This document shows positions 1-8,606 of a stretch of DNA of 64,000 bases, one piece after another. The notes under the pieces were generated by a model that made no database searches, was not told the DNA's origin, and was given only the letters and a program-made list of their open reading frames with translations. The stretch is from assembly GCA_026126065.1 (NCBI GenBank), contig JAHCJY010000003.1, positions 186,001 through 250,000 of the forward strand. The letters are read 5' to 3'. Within the stretch, counting starts at the first letter, position 1, and every line of letters begins with the position of its first letter. Source of the DNA: Bauldia sp. (GTDB taxonomy: Bacteria; Pseudomonadota; Alphaproteobacteria; Rhizobiales; Kaistiaceae). The position numbers and the translations under genes were made by a program.

Positions 1-46
1 ACGATTCGAGCAGCTCCTTCCGGAACAGGACGAGCCAGCGTTTCAC
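1..46 (-). CDS. ABC transporter permease, N-terminal fragment (runs off window)
   Basis: Only the first 15 codons are inside the window. A GTG start at 46 overlaps the stop of the ATPase gene as GTGA, and the encoded peptide begins M-K-R-W-L-V-L-F-R-K-E-L-L-E-S, which has the basic, amphipathic look of the cytoplasmic start of an ABC-2 type permease. Position directly after an ABC ATPase, translationally coupled to it, is the usual place for its membrane partner. The call rests on context plus this short peptide; the rest of the gene lies to the left. Confidence 0.6.
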   Translation of the reverse strand, partial: MKRWLVLFRKELLES

Positions 47-960
47 TGCCGCACCGCCTCGAGGAACATGTCCTCGAGCGACGTTTGCCCCAGTTCGATG
101 CGGCGCACGCCCTCGGGTCGGGAGGCTGCGCTCGCGTAGACGTCCGCGGCGCCGGCGCGCATGGCAGCGGACGTCTCGAACTTCCACCGGATCACCGCTC
201 CGCGGTGCTCGCCCTTCACGCCACGCGAGGCGAGGGTCTCCAGCCACGACCCGGCGGTCGCCTCGTCATCGAGCTCCAACTCCACGATTGGCCGTTCGTA
301 ACGTGCGCGCAGGGCCGTGAGGCTGCTGTCGATGACGATGGCGCCGGCCCGGACGATGAGGATGTCGTCGCTCAACTCCTCCGCGTCGGGGAGGACATGG
401 GTTGAGAACAGGATGGTGCTCTCCGACTTGAGCTGCTTCAGCAGGTCGAGGAGTTCGCGGCGTCCCACCGGGTCGAGCCCCGACACCGGCTCGTCCAGGA
501 TCACCAGCCGGGGCCGGTTCACCAGCGCCTGGCACAGCCCGATCCGTTGCTTCATGCCGCCCGAATAACCGCCGATCCGGCGGTTCTGGGCGGCCTCCAG
601 GCCGAGAAGGCCGATGAGCTCCCGTGCCCGCAAGTCCGCCGCGGGGCGGTCGAGCCCCGTGAGCTCTCCGGCCATCCGGACATATTCGAGGCCCGTCATC
701 CAGCCGAACAGCGCGACCTGCTGCGGCAGGTAGCCGATGAGGCTGCGGTGGTCGGCGCCCTCCGCCAGGCCCTCGAACCGGACGGTCCCGGCGGTCGCGG
801 GCAGGAGACCGGCGAGGATGTTGAGGATCGTGCTCTTGCCGGCGCCGTTCGGACCAAGCAGCGCGGTGCAGTGGCCCTCCTTGATCTCGAAGGACACATC
901 GGCCACGGCGACCACTGGCCCGAACGTCTTGCGGAGACCTCGAACCTCGACCAGCGCCAT
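43..960 (-). CDS. ABC transporter ATP-binding protein (ABC-2 exporter type)
   Basis: A 305-residue ATPase that should power an ABC-2 type exporter at the inner membrane. Visible motifs are Walker A GPNGAGKST (36-44), the signature YSGGMKQR (132-139) and Walker B RLVILDEP (151-158), followed by the D-loop GLDP and a C-terminal extension of about 90 residues as in drug or bacteriocin exporter ATPases. The start is the ATG at 960, two bases after the stop of the PLDc_N gene, and the stop overlaps the GTG of the permease. The order PLDc_N protein, ATPase, permease resembles Bacillus yxlE-yxlF-yxlG. The substrate cannot be told from sequence. Confidence 0.93.
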   Translation of the reverse strand: MALVEVRGLRKTFGPVVAVADVSFEIKEGHCTALLGPNGAGKSTILNILAGLLPATAGTVRFEGLAEGADHRSLIGYLPQQVALFGWMTGLEYVRMAGELTGLDRPAADLRARELIGLLGLEAAQNRRIGGYSGGMKQRIGLCQALVNRPRLVILDEPVSGLDPVGRRELLDLLKQLKSESTILFSTHVLPDAEELSDDILIVRAGAIVIDSSLTALRARYERPIVELELDDEATAGSWLETLASRGVKGEHRGAVIRWKFETSAAMRAGAADVYASAASRPEGVRRIELGQTSLEDMFLEAVRQ

Positions 961-962
961 CG

Positions 963-1154
963 CTAGTCGTCCTTCCGTCCGACGGTGAGATAAAGGACGG
1001 GACCGATGATCCCGAACAGGACGATCAGAATCGCCCACATCCATTTCGGGCCGTTGGTCCGACGCCTCGGAATCAGATCGCGCAGCGCGATCACGATGAG
1101 GACGATCTGGATGACGGCAATCGGGGCAACGAGGCCCCAGGGGATATCGTCCAT
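963..1154 (-). CDS. Small PLDc_N-domain membrane protein
   Basis: A 63-residue protein with two predicted membrane helices (about 7-24 and 39-57) separated by a basic loop with the motif RRRTNGPKWMWAILI, typical of the phospholipase D nuclease N-terminal (PLDc_N) family. These short proteins have no catalytic residues and often sit beside ABC exporters, as YxlE does in Bacillus. I chose the ATG at 1154 because it gives the normal family length. The gene ends two bases before the ATPase start, so the two are probably one transcript. Its role is unknown, perhaps membrane assembly or regulation of the transporter. Confidence 0.8.
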   Translation of the reverse strand: MDDIPWGLVAPIAVIQIVLIVIALRDLIPRRRTNGPKWMWAILIVLFGIIGPVLYLTVGRKDD

Positions 1155-1250
1155 CGGTCGGCTCCGCTTCAGGGTCCCGATGTGCGAATCCGGGAATGAA
1201 CGATGAGGCACGCGCCGTGCAGGAAGAACGCCGGAACGCAACAGTCTGTC

Positions 1251-2453
1251 CTACCCGGCATCCACCTGTACCATTTTCTGTCGCCGGTCGAGTACGATCG
1301 AAATGCCGAGGAAGACGAGCCCGGCGAGCGGAAGCATCGCGCCGACCCAGCCCGCCGAACTCCAGCCGAGGCCGGCGGCGATCGTGAGGCCGGCGAGGAA
1401 CGGGCCAAGGGCATTGGCCACGTTGAGCGCGCTGTGTACCAGCGCCGCCGCAAGCGTCTGGGCATGGCCGGCAACGTCCATCAGCCGCGTCTGGAGCGGC
1501 GGGCCGAGGCCACCACAGCCGCCCACCGCGATCGCGACGAGCCCCATCCCGACGACCGAATCGGTGACGAGGCTGAAGGCGAAGAGCGATCCGGCGGACC
1601 AGATCAGGATCCCGGCGATCGTCGGGATGAGCGCCCGGTCCGCCGCCCACGAGCCGAACAGATTGCCGATCGTCATGCCGACGCCGAACAGGGCAAGGAA
1701 GAGCGGGACCGCCGCCTCGGAGACCAGCGTCTCCTCGAGGAGCGTCGAGGAAAGATACGTGTAGACGGCGAACATGCCGCCGAAGCCGATCGCGCCCATG
1801 CCGAGTGCGAGCCACACCTGCGGCCGTCGCAGCGCGTCGAGTTCGCGAAGCGGCGTGGCCTCCGGCTGGCCCCTGTCGCGCGGCGCGTACAGGTAGATCA
1901 GCGTGCCGCACGCGAGCGCAATAACCGCCACGAACTCGAACGCCCAGCGCCACCCCATCGTCTGGCCGATGAACTGCGCCGCCGGCACGCCGACGATGGT
2001 TGCGATCGTGAGGCCGAGGAGGACGCGCCCTCCCGCCCGGGTGCGCCGCTCGCGCGGAACGAGCGATGCCGCCAGAAGCACGGCGACGCCAAAATACGCG
2101 CCGTGCGGCAGGCCGGCGAGGAATCGGAAGGCGATCATCGTGCCGTATGTCGGTGCGAGCCCGACGAGGACGTTGGCGATACCGAAGAAGCCCATCAGCC
2201 AGATGAGCGCCGTCCGCCGCGACATGCGCGCCGCCACCACCGCGATCAACGGCGCCCCGAGGACGACGCCGAGCGCATAGGCGCTGATGACGTGGCCCGC
2301 GGTCGGCTCGTCGATGCCGAGGGTTTCGGCGAAATAGGGCAGGAGGCCCATCGCGGCAAACTCGTTCGTCCCGATGGCAAACCCGCCAACGGCGAGCGCG
2401 AACAGGACGAGGCGCGGGCTGACTGCCCGCTCGATGGTTGCGCCGGAAGGCAT
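1251..2453 (-). CDS. MFS transporter, DHA1 family (AraJ/YdhP-like)
   Basis: A 400-residue major facilitator permease with 12 hydrophobic segments. The first helix contains IGTNEFAAMGLLPYFAE, a hallmark of the DHA1 drug-H+ antiporters such as AraJ, YdhP and Cmx, and a conserved R-R-T loop follows helix 2. The ATG at 2453 gives a start just before the first helix; a longer open frame upstream is G+C-rich and implausible. It is probably a proton-driven exporter of small molecules at the inner membrane. Neighbours give no clue to the substrate: the ABC genes downstream run in the same direction after a 96-base gap. Confidence 0.9.
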   Translation of the reverse strand: MPSGATIERAVSPRLVLFALAVGGFAIGTNEFAAMGLLPYFAETLGIDEPTAGHVISAYALGVVLGAPLIAVVAARMSRRTALIWLMGFFGIANVLVGLAPTYGTMIAFRFLAGLPHGAYFGVAVLLAASLVPRERRTRAGGRVLLGLTIATIVGVPAAQFIGQTMGWRWAFEFVAVIALACGTLIYLYAPRDRGQPEATPLRELDALRRPQVWLALGMGAIGFGGMFAVYTYLSSTLLEETLVSEAAVPLFLALFGVGMTIGNLFGSWAADRALIPTIAGILIWSAGSLFAFSLVTDSVVGMGLVAIAVGGCGGLGPPLQTRLMDVAGHAQTLAAALVHSALNVANALGPFLAGLTIAAGLGWSSAGWVGAMLPLAGLVFLGISIVLDRRQKMVQVDAG

Positions 2454-2547
2454 GGGCTTCTTCGTCGGGATGTGCCGGCCGGCGCTGGCGCCGAGGCGCG
2501 CCGTTATAGGCACGAAGTGCGCCCGCAGGTATGGCGGTTTGGTATGG

Positions 2548-2874
2548 TCAGGTCCCGGCTGAAGGCGGTTCCGGCCCGGGCGCCGGCGCACCGTCAGGCG
2601 TCCGCGTCGTCGTCCTTGCCCGCCGGCGGAAGGCGAGGCCGCGCGGCGCGAGGTCGATGACCTCCTGGATGGCGGCGGCCGCCGCCGCGTTGCCGGCGAC
2701 CAGCGTCAGCGCGTGCTCGGTCTTGCCGAGCAGTTGCCCAAGGCCGTTTGCCAGAACCGCCACGACGCCGCCCTGGAGCAGTGTCCGGACGCCATCGAGG
2801 AGGTTGAGCCGCGGCCTGCGCTCGCGCCAGGCCCCGGCAAGCTCCCAGCGCACCACGGCGCCATAGCGACGCAA
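2548..2874 (-). CDS. Hypothetical protein, doubtful
   Basis: An open frame of 108 codons lying upstream of the MFS gene in the same direction. Residues 1-85 look moderately protein-like, with an Ala/Val-rich central stretch (Q-G-G-V-V-A-V-L-A-N-G-L-G-Q-L-L-G-K) that could form a helix, but the last 25 residues are Arg/Pro/Thr-rich as expected of chance translation of G+C-rich DNA. I do not recognise a family. Two other frames over the same bases are also open, so coding is not certain. Confidence 0.3.
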   Translation of the reverse strand: MRRYGAVVRWELAGAWRERRPRLNLLDGVRTLLQGGVVAVLANGLGQLLGKTEHALTLVAGNAAAAAAIQEVIDLAPRGLAFRRRARTTTRTPDGAPAPGPEPPSAGT

Positions 2875-3250
2875 TGCCGGTACCGGATTTCGGAGAATCC
2901 TGCCTGACGCTCAACGGCAAACCGGGTGGAGGAGGTTTCCCTTTCCCAAAGCCGCCTTTCGCGCCGAAGGCACGGCATCGCCGGCAGTCGGCATGGCGCC
3001 GGCCAAGGGGGATCCCGCGGCGGCGCGCCAGACGCATACCGAGGCAGAATGGCAGCAGCCACCGCGGTGTATTTTAACTGGAACAATTCAATAGTCGGCT
3101 ACGATACAAGTGCCAGTCTAAAACTGTTAAAGAACAAAACTGGAGATCGATCGTTGTCCTTGGAACAGATACAGTGGCTGCGGCACATTGTTACTTGCAC
3201 GATCAACCGATCGCACCTAACAGGCAACGTATTCTCGTTAGGAGGGATCA
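2875..3250 (+). promoter_or_regulatory. Leader and promoter region of the iron-siderophore operon
   Basis: No gene is seen here. The stretch from about 3068 to 3240 is clearly richer in A+T than its surroundings and leads into a perfect AGGAGG ribosome site at 3240-3245, six bases before the ATG of the binding-protein gene. It must hold the promoter of the uptake operon. I looked for Irr-type TTTAGAA-TTCTAAA and RirA-type TGA-N9-TCA operators, which would be expected for iron uptake in this group, and found no convincing match. Confidence 0.55.
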
Positions 3251-4276
3251 ATGTTGCAGAATCTACAGCGCCTCGTGGCGCATGCCGGCATCGCCGGGGC
3301 CATCGGCCTCGCGGCAGCCGGAAACGTATGGGCGCAGGACGCGACCCAGTATCCGATCACCATCCAGCACGCCTTCGGCGAGACGGTGCTCACGGCCAAG
3401 CCCGAGCGCATCGCGACGGTGAACTGGGCCAACCACGAAGTGCCGCTCGCGCTCGGCGTCGTGCCGGTCGGCTTCGCGGCCGCCAATTTCGGCGACGATG
3501 ACGGCGACGGCCTCCTGCCCTGGGTTACCGAGCGGCTCGAGGAGCTTGGCGCCGCGGTGCCCGTGCTGTTCGACGAAGGCGACGGCATCGACTTCGAGGC
3601 CGTCGCGGCCACCGAGCCCGACGTGATCCTTGCGGCCTATTCCGGCCTGACCCGGCAGGACTACGACACGCTCAGCCAGATCGCCCCGGTGATCGCCTTC
3701 CCGAACGAACCCTGGGCGACCGACTGGCGCGACATGATCCGCCTCAACAGCGCCGGCATGGGCATGGCGGCCGAGGGCGATGCCCTCATCGCCGAACTCG
3801 AGCAGGAGATTGCCGACGCTGCTTCAGCCTACCCGCAGCTCCAGGGCCTGCCGGTGATGTTCATCACCCATCTCGACAGCGCGAACCTATCTACCGTCAG
3901 CTTCTACACCACGCTCGACACGCGGGTTCAGTTCTTCGAGGACCTCGGCCTGGTGATGCCGCAGAGCGTCGTCACGGCGTCGGAGACAGGCGGCTTCCGC
4001 GGCCAGGTGAGCGCCGAACAGATCGACGTGTTCAACGACGTGCGGATCCTCGTCACCTATGGCGGGCAGGACCTCGTCAACGCCCTGAACGCCGATCCGC
4101 TGACCTCGCGGATGCCGGCGGTTGCCTCCGGCGCCATCGTCACGCTCGCCAACGATCCGCTCGGCACCGCCGCCAATCCGACGCCGCTCGCGATCTCGTG
4201 GGTGCTCGAGGACTATGTCCGCATGATCGCCGAGGCCGCCGACAAGGCGATCGCGGCGACGCCGGCCGCACCGTAG
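3251..4276 (+). CDS. Iron-siderophore ABC transporter, periplasmic binding protein
   Basis: A 341-residue protein with an N-terminal signal peptide (cleavage near A-W-A-Q, residue 29) and the FepB/FecB-type fold: the typical P-E-R-I-A-T-V-N entry to the first lobe, then E-P-D-V-I-L-A-A-Y-S-G, and a long linking helix before the second lobe. It should capture a ferric siderophore in the periplasm and hand it to the two permeases encoded just downstream (5-base gap). The start is unambiguous, with AGGAGG six bases upstream. Many acidic residues and the motif DDDGDGLLPW are visible. Siderophore identity is unknown; haem or vitamin B12 are less likely alternatives. Confidence 0.9.
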   Translation: MLQNLQRLVAHAGIAGAIGLAAAGNVWAQDATQYPITIQHAFGETVLTAKPERIATVNWANHEVPLALGVVPVGFAAANFGDDDGDGLLPWVTERLEELGAAVPVLFDEGDGIDFEAVAATEPDVILAAYSGLTRQDYDTLSQIAPVIAFPNEPWATDWRDMIRLNSAGMGMAAEGDALIAELEQEIADAASAYPQLQGLPVMFITHLDSANLSTVSFYTTLDTRVQFFEDLGLVMPQSVVTASETGGFRGQVSAEQIDVFNDVRILVTYGGQDLVNALNADPLTSRMPAVASGAIVTLANDPLGTAANPTPLAISWVLEDYVRMIAEAADKAIAATPAAP

Positions 4277-4281
4277 GGCCG

Positions 4282-5328
4282 GTGACCGCAACGGCGTCGA
4301 TCGACGGTGATTCGGGCGGCGCCGCATGGCGCCGCCCGAATCGTGCTCGGCTCCTGTGGCTGCTGGCGACGCTGGCGCTCTTCGCCGCGCTCTGCCTGCT
4401 GTCGATCGCGGTGGGGTCGCGGTGCGTTCCGTGGTCCGAGATATTCTCCGCGCTGGGTGGCGCGACCGACACGATCGGTGAAGCGGCCGTAACCAAGCGC
4501 ATTCCCCGTACCGTGATGGCGGCGCTCGCCGGCGCGTCGCTCGCCCTGTGTGGCGCCGCGATGCAGGGCGCGACGCGCAACCCGCTGGCCGAGCCCGGCC
4601 TTCTTGGCATCAACATGGGCGCCGCCCTCGCCGTGGTCGTCGGCATGGTGTGGTTCGGGCTCGCCACGGCGGCCGCCTATGTCTGGACGGCGATCGCCGG
4701 CGCCGCGGTAGCAGCGGTCTTCGTCTACGCGGTCGCCTCCTTGGGCCGTGGCGGTGTCACGCCGCTGAAGCTCGCTCTGGCGGGCGCGGCCACGACGGTG
4801 GCGTTCACCTCGTTCGTCACCGCCATCGTGCTGCGACGGAGCGATCTCGCCGAGGGCGTCCAGTCGTGGCAGATCGGCGGCGTCGGCGGCGCGACCTTCG
4901 ACAGTGTCGTCCAGGTATTGCCGTTCCTCGCCGCCGGCTTCCTCCTCGCCATGCTCTCGGCGCGAAGGCTCAACACGCTGGCGCTCGGCGACGAACTCGC
5001 CGCGGGCCTTGGCGAGCGGGTGGCGATCGCCCGCGCCGTCGCCGCGCTCGGCGCGGTGCTGCTGTGCGGCGCCACCACCGCCGTCTGCGGCCCGATCGCC
5101 TTTGTCGGCCTCCTCGTGCCGCACGTGGTGCGCCTCCTCGTCGGCATCGACTATCGCTGGGTCCTGCCGTTCTCCGCGCTCGGCGGCGCCTGCCTCCTCA
5201 TGGCCGCAGACATCGTCGGGCGGATCATCGCGCGTCCGATGGAACTCGATGTCGGAATCGTAACCGCCTTCATCGGTGCGCCGGTGTTCATCTGGATCGT
5301 CCGGAATTTCCGCGTGCGTGAACTGTGA
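4282..5328 (+). CDS. Iron-siderophore ABC transporter permease 1 (FecCD family)
   Basis: A 348-residue integral membrane protein of the FecCD family. It shows the family signature C-G-A-A-M-Q-G-A-T-R-N-P-L-A-E-P-G-L-L-G followed by nine or so hydrophobic segments, and ends with the conserved G-A-P-V-F-I-W-I-V-R. The start is taken as GTG at 4282, five bases after the binding-protein stop, which gives normal family length; an upstream in-frame ATG would overlap the previous gene by 80 bases. Its stop overlaps the start of the second permease (GTGA), so the pair are probably co-translated and form a heterodimeric channel. Confidence 0.92.
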   Translation: MTATASIDGDSGGAAWRRPNRARLLWLLATLALFAALCLLSIAVGSRCVPWSEIFSALGGATDTIGEAAVTKRIPRTVMAALAGASLALCGAAMQGATRNPLAEPGLLGINMGAALAVVVGMVWFGLATAAAYVWTAIAGAAVAAVFVYAVASLGRGGVTPLKLALAGAATTVAFTSFVTAIVLRRSDLAEGVQSWQIGGVGGATFDSVVQVLPFLAAGFLLAMLSARRLNTLALGDELAAGLGERVAIARAVAALGAVLLCGATTAVCGPIAFVGLLVPHVVRLLVGIDYRWVLPFSALGGACLLMAADIVGRIIARPMELDVGIVTAFIGAPVFIWIVRNFRVREL

Positions 5329-6377
5329 ACGCCCGCTTCGGCACTGCACCGGATCTGGTCGACGCCATGACCGCCGAGCGGGCGGGCCGCTCCCGCCGCC
5401 GTCGCATCGTCATCGGCGTCATGCTGCTCGTTCTGGCGGCGGTCTTCGTCCTGACCCTGACGGTCGGCCAGTCGGTCACGCCGATCGGCGACGTCATCCG
5501 GGTCATCATGGGCGAGCGCGTGCCCGGCGCATCGTTCACCGTGGGTACGCTTCGCCTGCCGCGTGCGACGCTTTCGATCGTCACGGGCCTTTGCTTCGGT
5601 CTGGGCGGCGTCGCGTTCCAGACCATGCTGCGGAACCCGCTCGCCAGCCCCGACATCATCGGCATCAGCGCCAGCGCAAGCGCGGCCGCCGTGTTCGCGA
5701 TCGTGATCCTGTCGCTCACCGGCCCGGCCGTCTCGGCCTTCGCCATCGCCGGCGGCCTCGGCATCGCGATCCTCATCTACCTCCTGTCGTTCCGCGAAGG
5801 GGTCGTCGGGGCGCGCATCATCCTGATCGGCATCGGCCTGGCGGCAATGCTGCACAGCTTCATCGCCTACGTCCTGTCGCGCGCCGCGGCGTGGGACTAC
5901 AACGACGCCCTTCGCTGGCTCACCGGCAGCGTCAACGGCGCGACCTGGGGGGAGGTTCTGCCGGCGCTGGCCGCCCTCGTCATCTTCGGCGGGATGCTCC
6001 TTGGCCGCTCGCGCGCCCTCGAAATGCTACGCCTCGGCGATGACACCGCGGCAGCGCTCGGCGTTCGCGTCTCGCGCACGCGGATCGTCGTCCTCGTCGC
6101 GGCCGTCGGGCTCATCTCGTTCGCAACTGCCGCGGCGGGTCCGATCGCCTTCGTCGCCTTCCTGTCCGGCCCGATCGCCGCACGGATCGTCCGGCGGAAC
6201 GGGCCGCTCCTGGTTCCCGGCGCGCTCGTTGGTGCCCTCCTCGTGCTGCTGTGCGACTACGCCGGCCAGTTTCTCCTCGGCACCCGCTACCCGGTCGGCG
6301 TCGTCACCGGCGCGCTCGGCGCGCCGTTCCTCATCTACCTCATCGTCCGCGCCAACCGCGCCGGGGGCTCGCTGTAG
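5325..6377 (+). CDS. Iron-siderophore ABC transporter permease 2 (FecCD family)
   Basis: A 350-residue second FecCD-family permease, with the motif F-Q-T-M-L-R-N-P-L-A-S-P-D-I-I-G-I-S and the terminal G-A-P-F-L-I-Y-L-I-V-R. GTG at 5325 overlaps the previous stop. It should pair with permease 1 to form the siderophore channel in the inner membrane. The operon stops here: the next gene is convergent, so no FecE-type ATPase is encoded in the cluster and the energising subunit must come from elsewhere in the genome. Confidence 0.92.
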   Translation: MNARFGTAPDLVDAMTAERAGRSRRRRIVIGVMLLVLAAVFVLTLTVGQSVTPIGDVIRVIMGERVPGASFTVGTLRLPRATLSIVTGLCFGLGGVAFQTMLRNPLASPDIIGISASASAAAVFAIVILSLTGPAVSAFAIAGGLGIAILIYLLSFREGVVGARIILIGIGLAAMLHSFIAYVLSRAAAWDYNDALRWLTGSVNGATWGEVLPALAALVIFGGMLLGRSRALEMLRLGDDTAAALGVRVSRTRIVVLVAAVGLISFATAAAGPIAFVAFLSGPIAARIVRRNGPLLVPGALVGALLVLLCDYAGQFLLGTRYPVGVVTGALGAPFLIYLIVRANRAGGSL

Positions 6378-6383
6378 GTTTGC

Positions 6384-7010
6384 TCACGCCTTCGCGGAGG
6401 CTTCCTCGCGCCGCCGCCGACGCGGATAGGAGATGACGCGGACGACGTAGACCACAACGCAGACGGCGACGATGGCGATGCTGACGGGGCCGACGACGGC
6501 GTCGATCGCCTCCGAGCCGCTCCCCAGCCAATAGCCAGCCATCATGAGCGCCCCGGTCCAGACCAGCGAGCCGATGAAGGAGTACAGGAGGAACGTGCCC
6601 CAGGACATGCCGGCAAGCCCCGCCGGCACCGAGATGACGGTGCGGATCGCCGGGACGAGCCGGCCGGCGAGAACGATGAGGTGCCCGCGCCGGAGGAACA
6701 GCGCGTTGGCGCGGTCGATGTCGCGCTGGGTGAGGGTAAGGACGCGCCCGAAGCGGTCCGCCCATCGTCGCAGCCGGGCCTCGCCGAACCGCCGCGCCAC
6801 GACGAACCATAGGGTCGCGCCCGCGAGGGAGCCCATGGTGCCGGCCAGGACCAGAGGGATGATGGGAAGGTCGCCGCGCGCCGCGGCATAGCCGGCCAGC
6901 GGCATGACGACCTCGGAGGGTATCGGCGGGAAGATGTTCTCGACGAACATCAGGAGAAACACGCCGAACAGCCCGGCGTTCTCGATCAGCTGCTCGATCG
7001 CTGCGTCCAC
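6384..7010 (-). CDS. DedA family membrane protein
   Basis: A 208-residue DedA/SNARE-associated protein. It has the characteristic start E-N-I-F-P-P-I-P-S-E-V-V-M-P-L-A-G-Y, the G-x3-G helix, and F-x-R-F-x-P-A-I-R-type segment (A-G-R-L-V-P-A-I-R-T-V-I-S-V-P-A-G) that marks the family, plus a basic tail. DedA proteins act in the inner membrane in lipid flipping and membrane homeostasis. I chose GTG at 7010, preceded by GGAAG, because the region upstream is not DedA-like. The gene is convergent with the siderophore permease and ends six bases from it. Confidence 0.9.
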   Translation of the reverse strand: MDAAIEQLIENAGLFGVFLLMFVENIFPPIPSEVVMPLAGYAAARGDLPIIPLVLAGTMGSLAGATLWFVVARRFGEARLRRWADRFGRVLTLTQRDIDRANALFLRRGHLIVLAGRLVPAIRTVISVPAGLAGMSWGTFLLYSFIGSLVWTGALMMAGYWLGSGSEAIDAVVGPVSIAIVAVCVVVYVVRVISYPRRRRREEASAKA

Positions 7011-7364
7011 GAATTCACTTCCCGAAGGCTCCGCGCCGGATCGGTCGCCCGACCCGGTATAGGCGACCGCCTCGCGACAGGTGAAGCCCCCGCGAGCGGT
7101 GTAGCGGCGTCCGCCAGCGTACATCGGACCCACGAGGTCCGCCCCGATCGTTTTTGGACGGCAAGGGGGGAGCGGGTGGCGGCCATCCGCCATCGGCACC
7201 GTTGCGCAAGACACTGCTCTGGAGGGTAAGGGGGCGTTACTGCCGGCACGAATTGGCGGGGGTGGTTGGTTCCTCTGCGATCGCGCAACAGCCCCCTATC
7301 GTGGGACCGGGGCTGCTCCCCTGCTCAGCGGCGGTAGGGGCGGTCGGACGCCCGACCGCGCCGG
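7011..7364. other. Intergenic region, no gene seen
   Basis: About 350 bases between DedA and the 46-residue protein gene. I see no supported coding frame; open frames here are Arg/Pro/Ser-rich. The only structure noted is the hairpin at 7340-7359, listed separately. The DedA promoter must lie at the left end. Confidence 0.5.
7340..7359 (-). terminator. Hairpin after the 46-residue protein gene
   Basis: An 8-base-pair perfect stem (GCGGTCGG with CCGACCGC) around a 4-base loop begins five bases past the stop of the small basic protein gene. There is no T-run after it, so it may stabilise the mRNA end rather than terminate transcription by itself. Confidence 0.4.
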
Positions 7365-7505
7365 CTACTTCTTGGTCGCCTTGCCCCAGTTCAGCTTGCC
7401 GGCGGCGAGCGCACCCTCGACCGAGCTCTTCGAATCCTTCTTGGGTTTCGGTACGGCCGACTTTTCCTTGCGCGGCTCGCGATTGGATCTCTGCTGCTTG
7501 CCCAT
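7365..7505 (-). CDS. Small highly charged protein (46 aa)
   Basis: A 46-residue protein, strongly basic in its first half (M-G-K-Q-Q-R-S-N-R-E-P-R-K-E-K-S, then P-K-P-K-K-D-S-K) and ending G-K-L-N-W-G-K-A-T-K-K. A good ribosome site, GAGGGAAG, lies upstream of the ATG at 7505. The composition, rich in Lys rather than the Arg/Ala/Pro of chance frames in this genome, argues for a real gene. I do not recognise the family; it may bind nucleic acid or be disordered. It lies 24 bases from the DUF1488 gene upstream and may share its transcript. Confidence 0.65.
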   Translation of the reverse strand: MGKQQRSNREPRKEKSAVPKPKKDSKSSVEGALAAGKLNWGKATKK

Positions 7506-7529
7506 GGTCTTCCCTCGTTTATCTCGGTT

Positions 7530-7814
7530 CTACCGGGCGGATCTGCCCTGGAAGTCGCTTGCGGCAAGCACCTGAACGCCGCGGCGCTGCCGGGAATAGA
7601 CCTGATGGGCGACCCGCTGGATCCGCTCCCGCCAGGTGTCGAAGGCCTTGAGGGCGTTCGGTTCGGTCTGCACCAGCAGCGGCTCCAGCCCCTCGAGCGC
7701 GGCGAACTCGATGGCGAACGGGACTTCGGTCATGCCGTCATGACCCCAGAAGCGCACGCGACGGGCGCCCTCGTCGTAGCTTCGACTGGCGTTGGGAAAG
7801 GCGAGTGTCATCAC
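7530..7814 (-). CDS. DUF1488 family protein
   Basis: A 94-residue protein matching the DUF1488 family of alphaproteobacteria: the start M-T-L-A-F-P-N-A-S-R-S-Y-D is followed by R-R-V-R-F-W-G-H-D and V-P-F-A-I-E-F-A-A-L. The second methionine codon (7811) is an equally possible start. The family has no established function. It is followed in the same direction by the 46-residue basic protein gene. Confidence 0.8.
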   Translation of the reverse strand: MMTLAFPNASRSYDEGARRVRFWGHDGMTEVPFAIEFAALEGLEPLLVQTEPNALKAFDTWRERIQRVAHQVYSRQRRGVQVLAASDFQGRSAR

Positions 7815-7929
7815 GCAGTCTTTCTTCGGGCAGGGCGGTGGCGGCTCGGGCGGCGACCTGATCTGCTGTGCCCTGCCTTGCGGGTCCGGTTCTCCGGCGG
7901 GTCCGGACGAGCCCCGGCATCGTTGGAAT

Positions 7930-8319
7930 TCACTGCAGCGGGACGGTGGTAGCCCGGTAGAGGCCCGGCACGTCGCGCTGGGCGATCGGGCCGCGTCCGG
8001 TATAGATGCGGATATCGGCGGCGTTCGGGATCGTCTCGACGGCGAACGTCACCGCCTCCGCCAGCGTCTCGAACCGGCGGTAGGCAATTCCGCGTCCGAC
8101 CCGCCCGGCTCGTCTCGGAAGCCAGAACACATCCGCGTTCTCGGACAATTGCTGCGCCAGGTTCGCGGCATCGGTGGCGACCGGTGCCGTTGCTTCGGCG
8201 GCAGTCGCACTGGATTCGGCGGCGTCGATCACGTCAAAACCGGGGCGCGCCCACAAAATGGAACGGGTACGCCGGTGGCGGCGATCATAGACATTGGAAT
8301 ACAGCGTGGCTGTAGACAT
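7930..8319 (-). CDS. Hypothetical protein (129 aa)
   Basis: A 129-residue protein of unknown family. The first 30 residues are rich in Arg and Tyr, the middle is Ala/Thr-rich, and the C-terminal 60 residues look folded (A-Y-R-R-F-E-T-L-A-E-A-V-T-F-A-V-E-T-I followed by I-R-I-Y-T-G-R). This tail resembles short stress-associated proteins of rhizobia, but I cannot name it. It has its own gap on both sides; 115 bases separate it from the DUF1488 gene. Confidence 0.65.
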   Translation of the reverse strand: MSTATLYSNVYDRRHRRTRSILWARPGFDVIDAAESSATAAEATAPVATDAANLAQQLSENADVFWLPRRAGRVGRGIAYRRFETLAEAVTFAVETIPNAADIRIYTGRGPIAQRDVPGLYRATTVPLQ

Positions 8320-8606
8320 GCACGCGATGCGCTCGAATTATCTGGAGCCGATCCGGTGCACGAAGACGCGATTTCGTTGATCATCCTTCAAAGATGGTCC
8401 CTCGCAGGTCACAATGCAAACCTTTATTTGCCGGGTTCTTGAACTGAGGCGGCATGAAGGCGACATGATACGAACTTGCACCGGCAGCGGCAGAGATCGG
8501 CGGGGACCCATCCGGCCACGCCGAACTGCGGTCCCGCTGCGATCCCGGGTCAGCGCGCCGGGACGCCGGTGCGTCCGTGAGGGCCGCCAATGAAGGAAGC
8601 AAGCCG

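Noticed and set aside
43..1953. Long open minus-strand frame that would fuse the ABC ATPase to 300 extra residues
   Set aside because: The extra part is Arg/Gly-rich and overlaps the PLDc_N and MFS genes; the ATPase has a clear ATG at 960.
8377..8391. TTGATCATCCTTCAA as a further FixK/FnrN box
   Set aside because: The spacer is seven bases, not six, and it is over 200 bases from the nearest plus-strand start.
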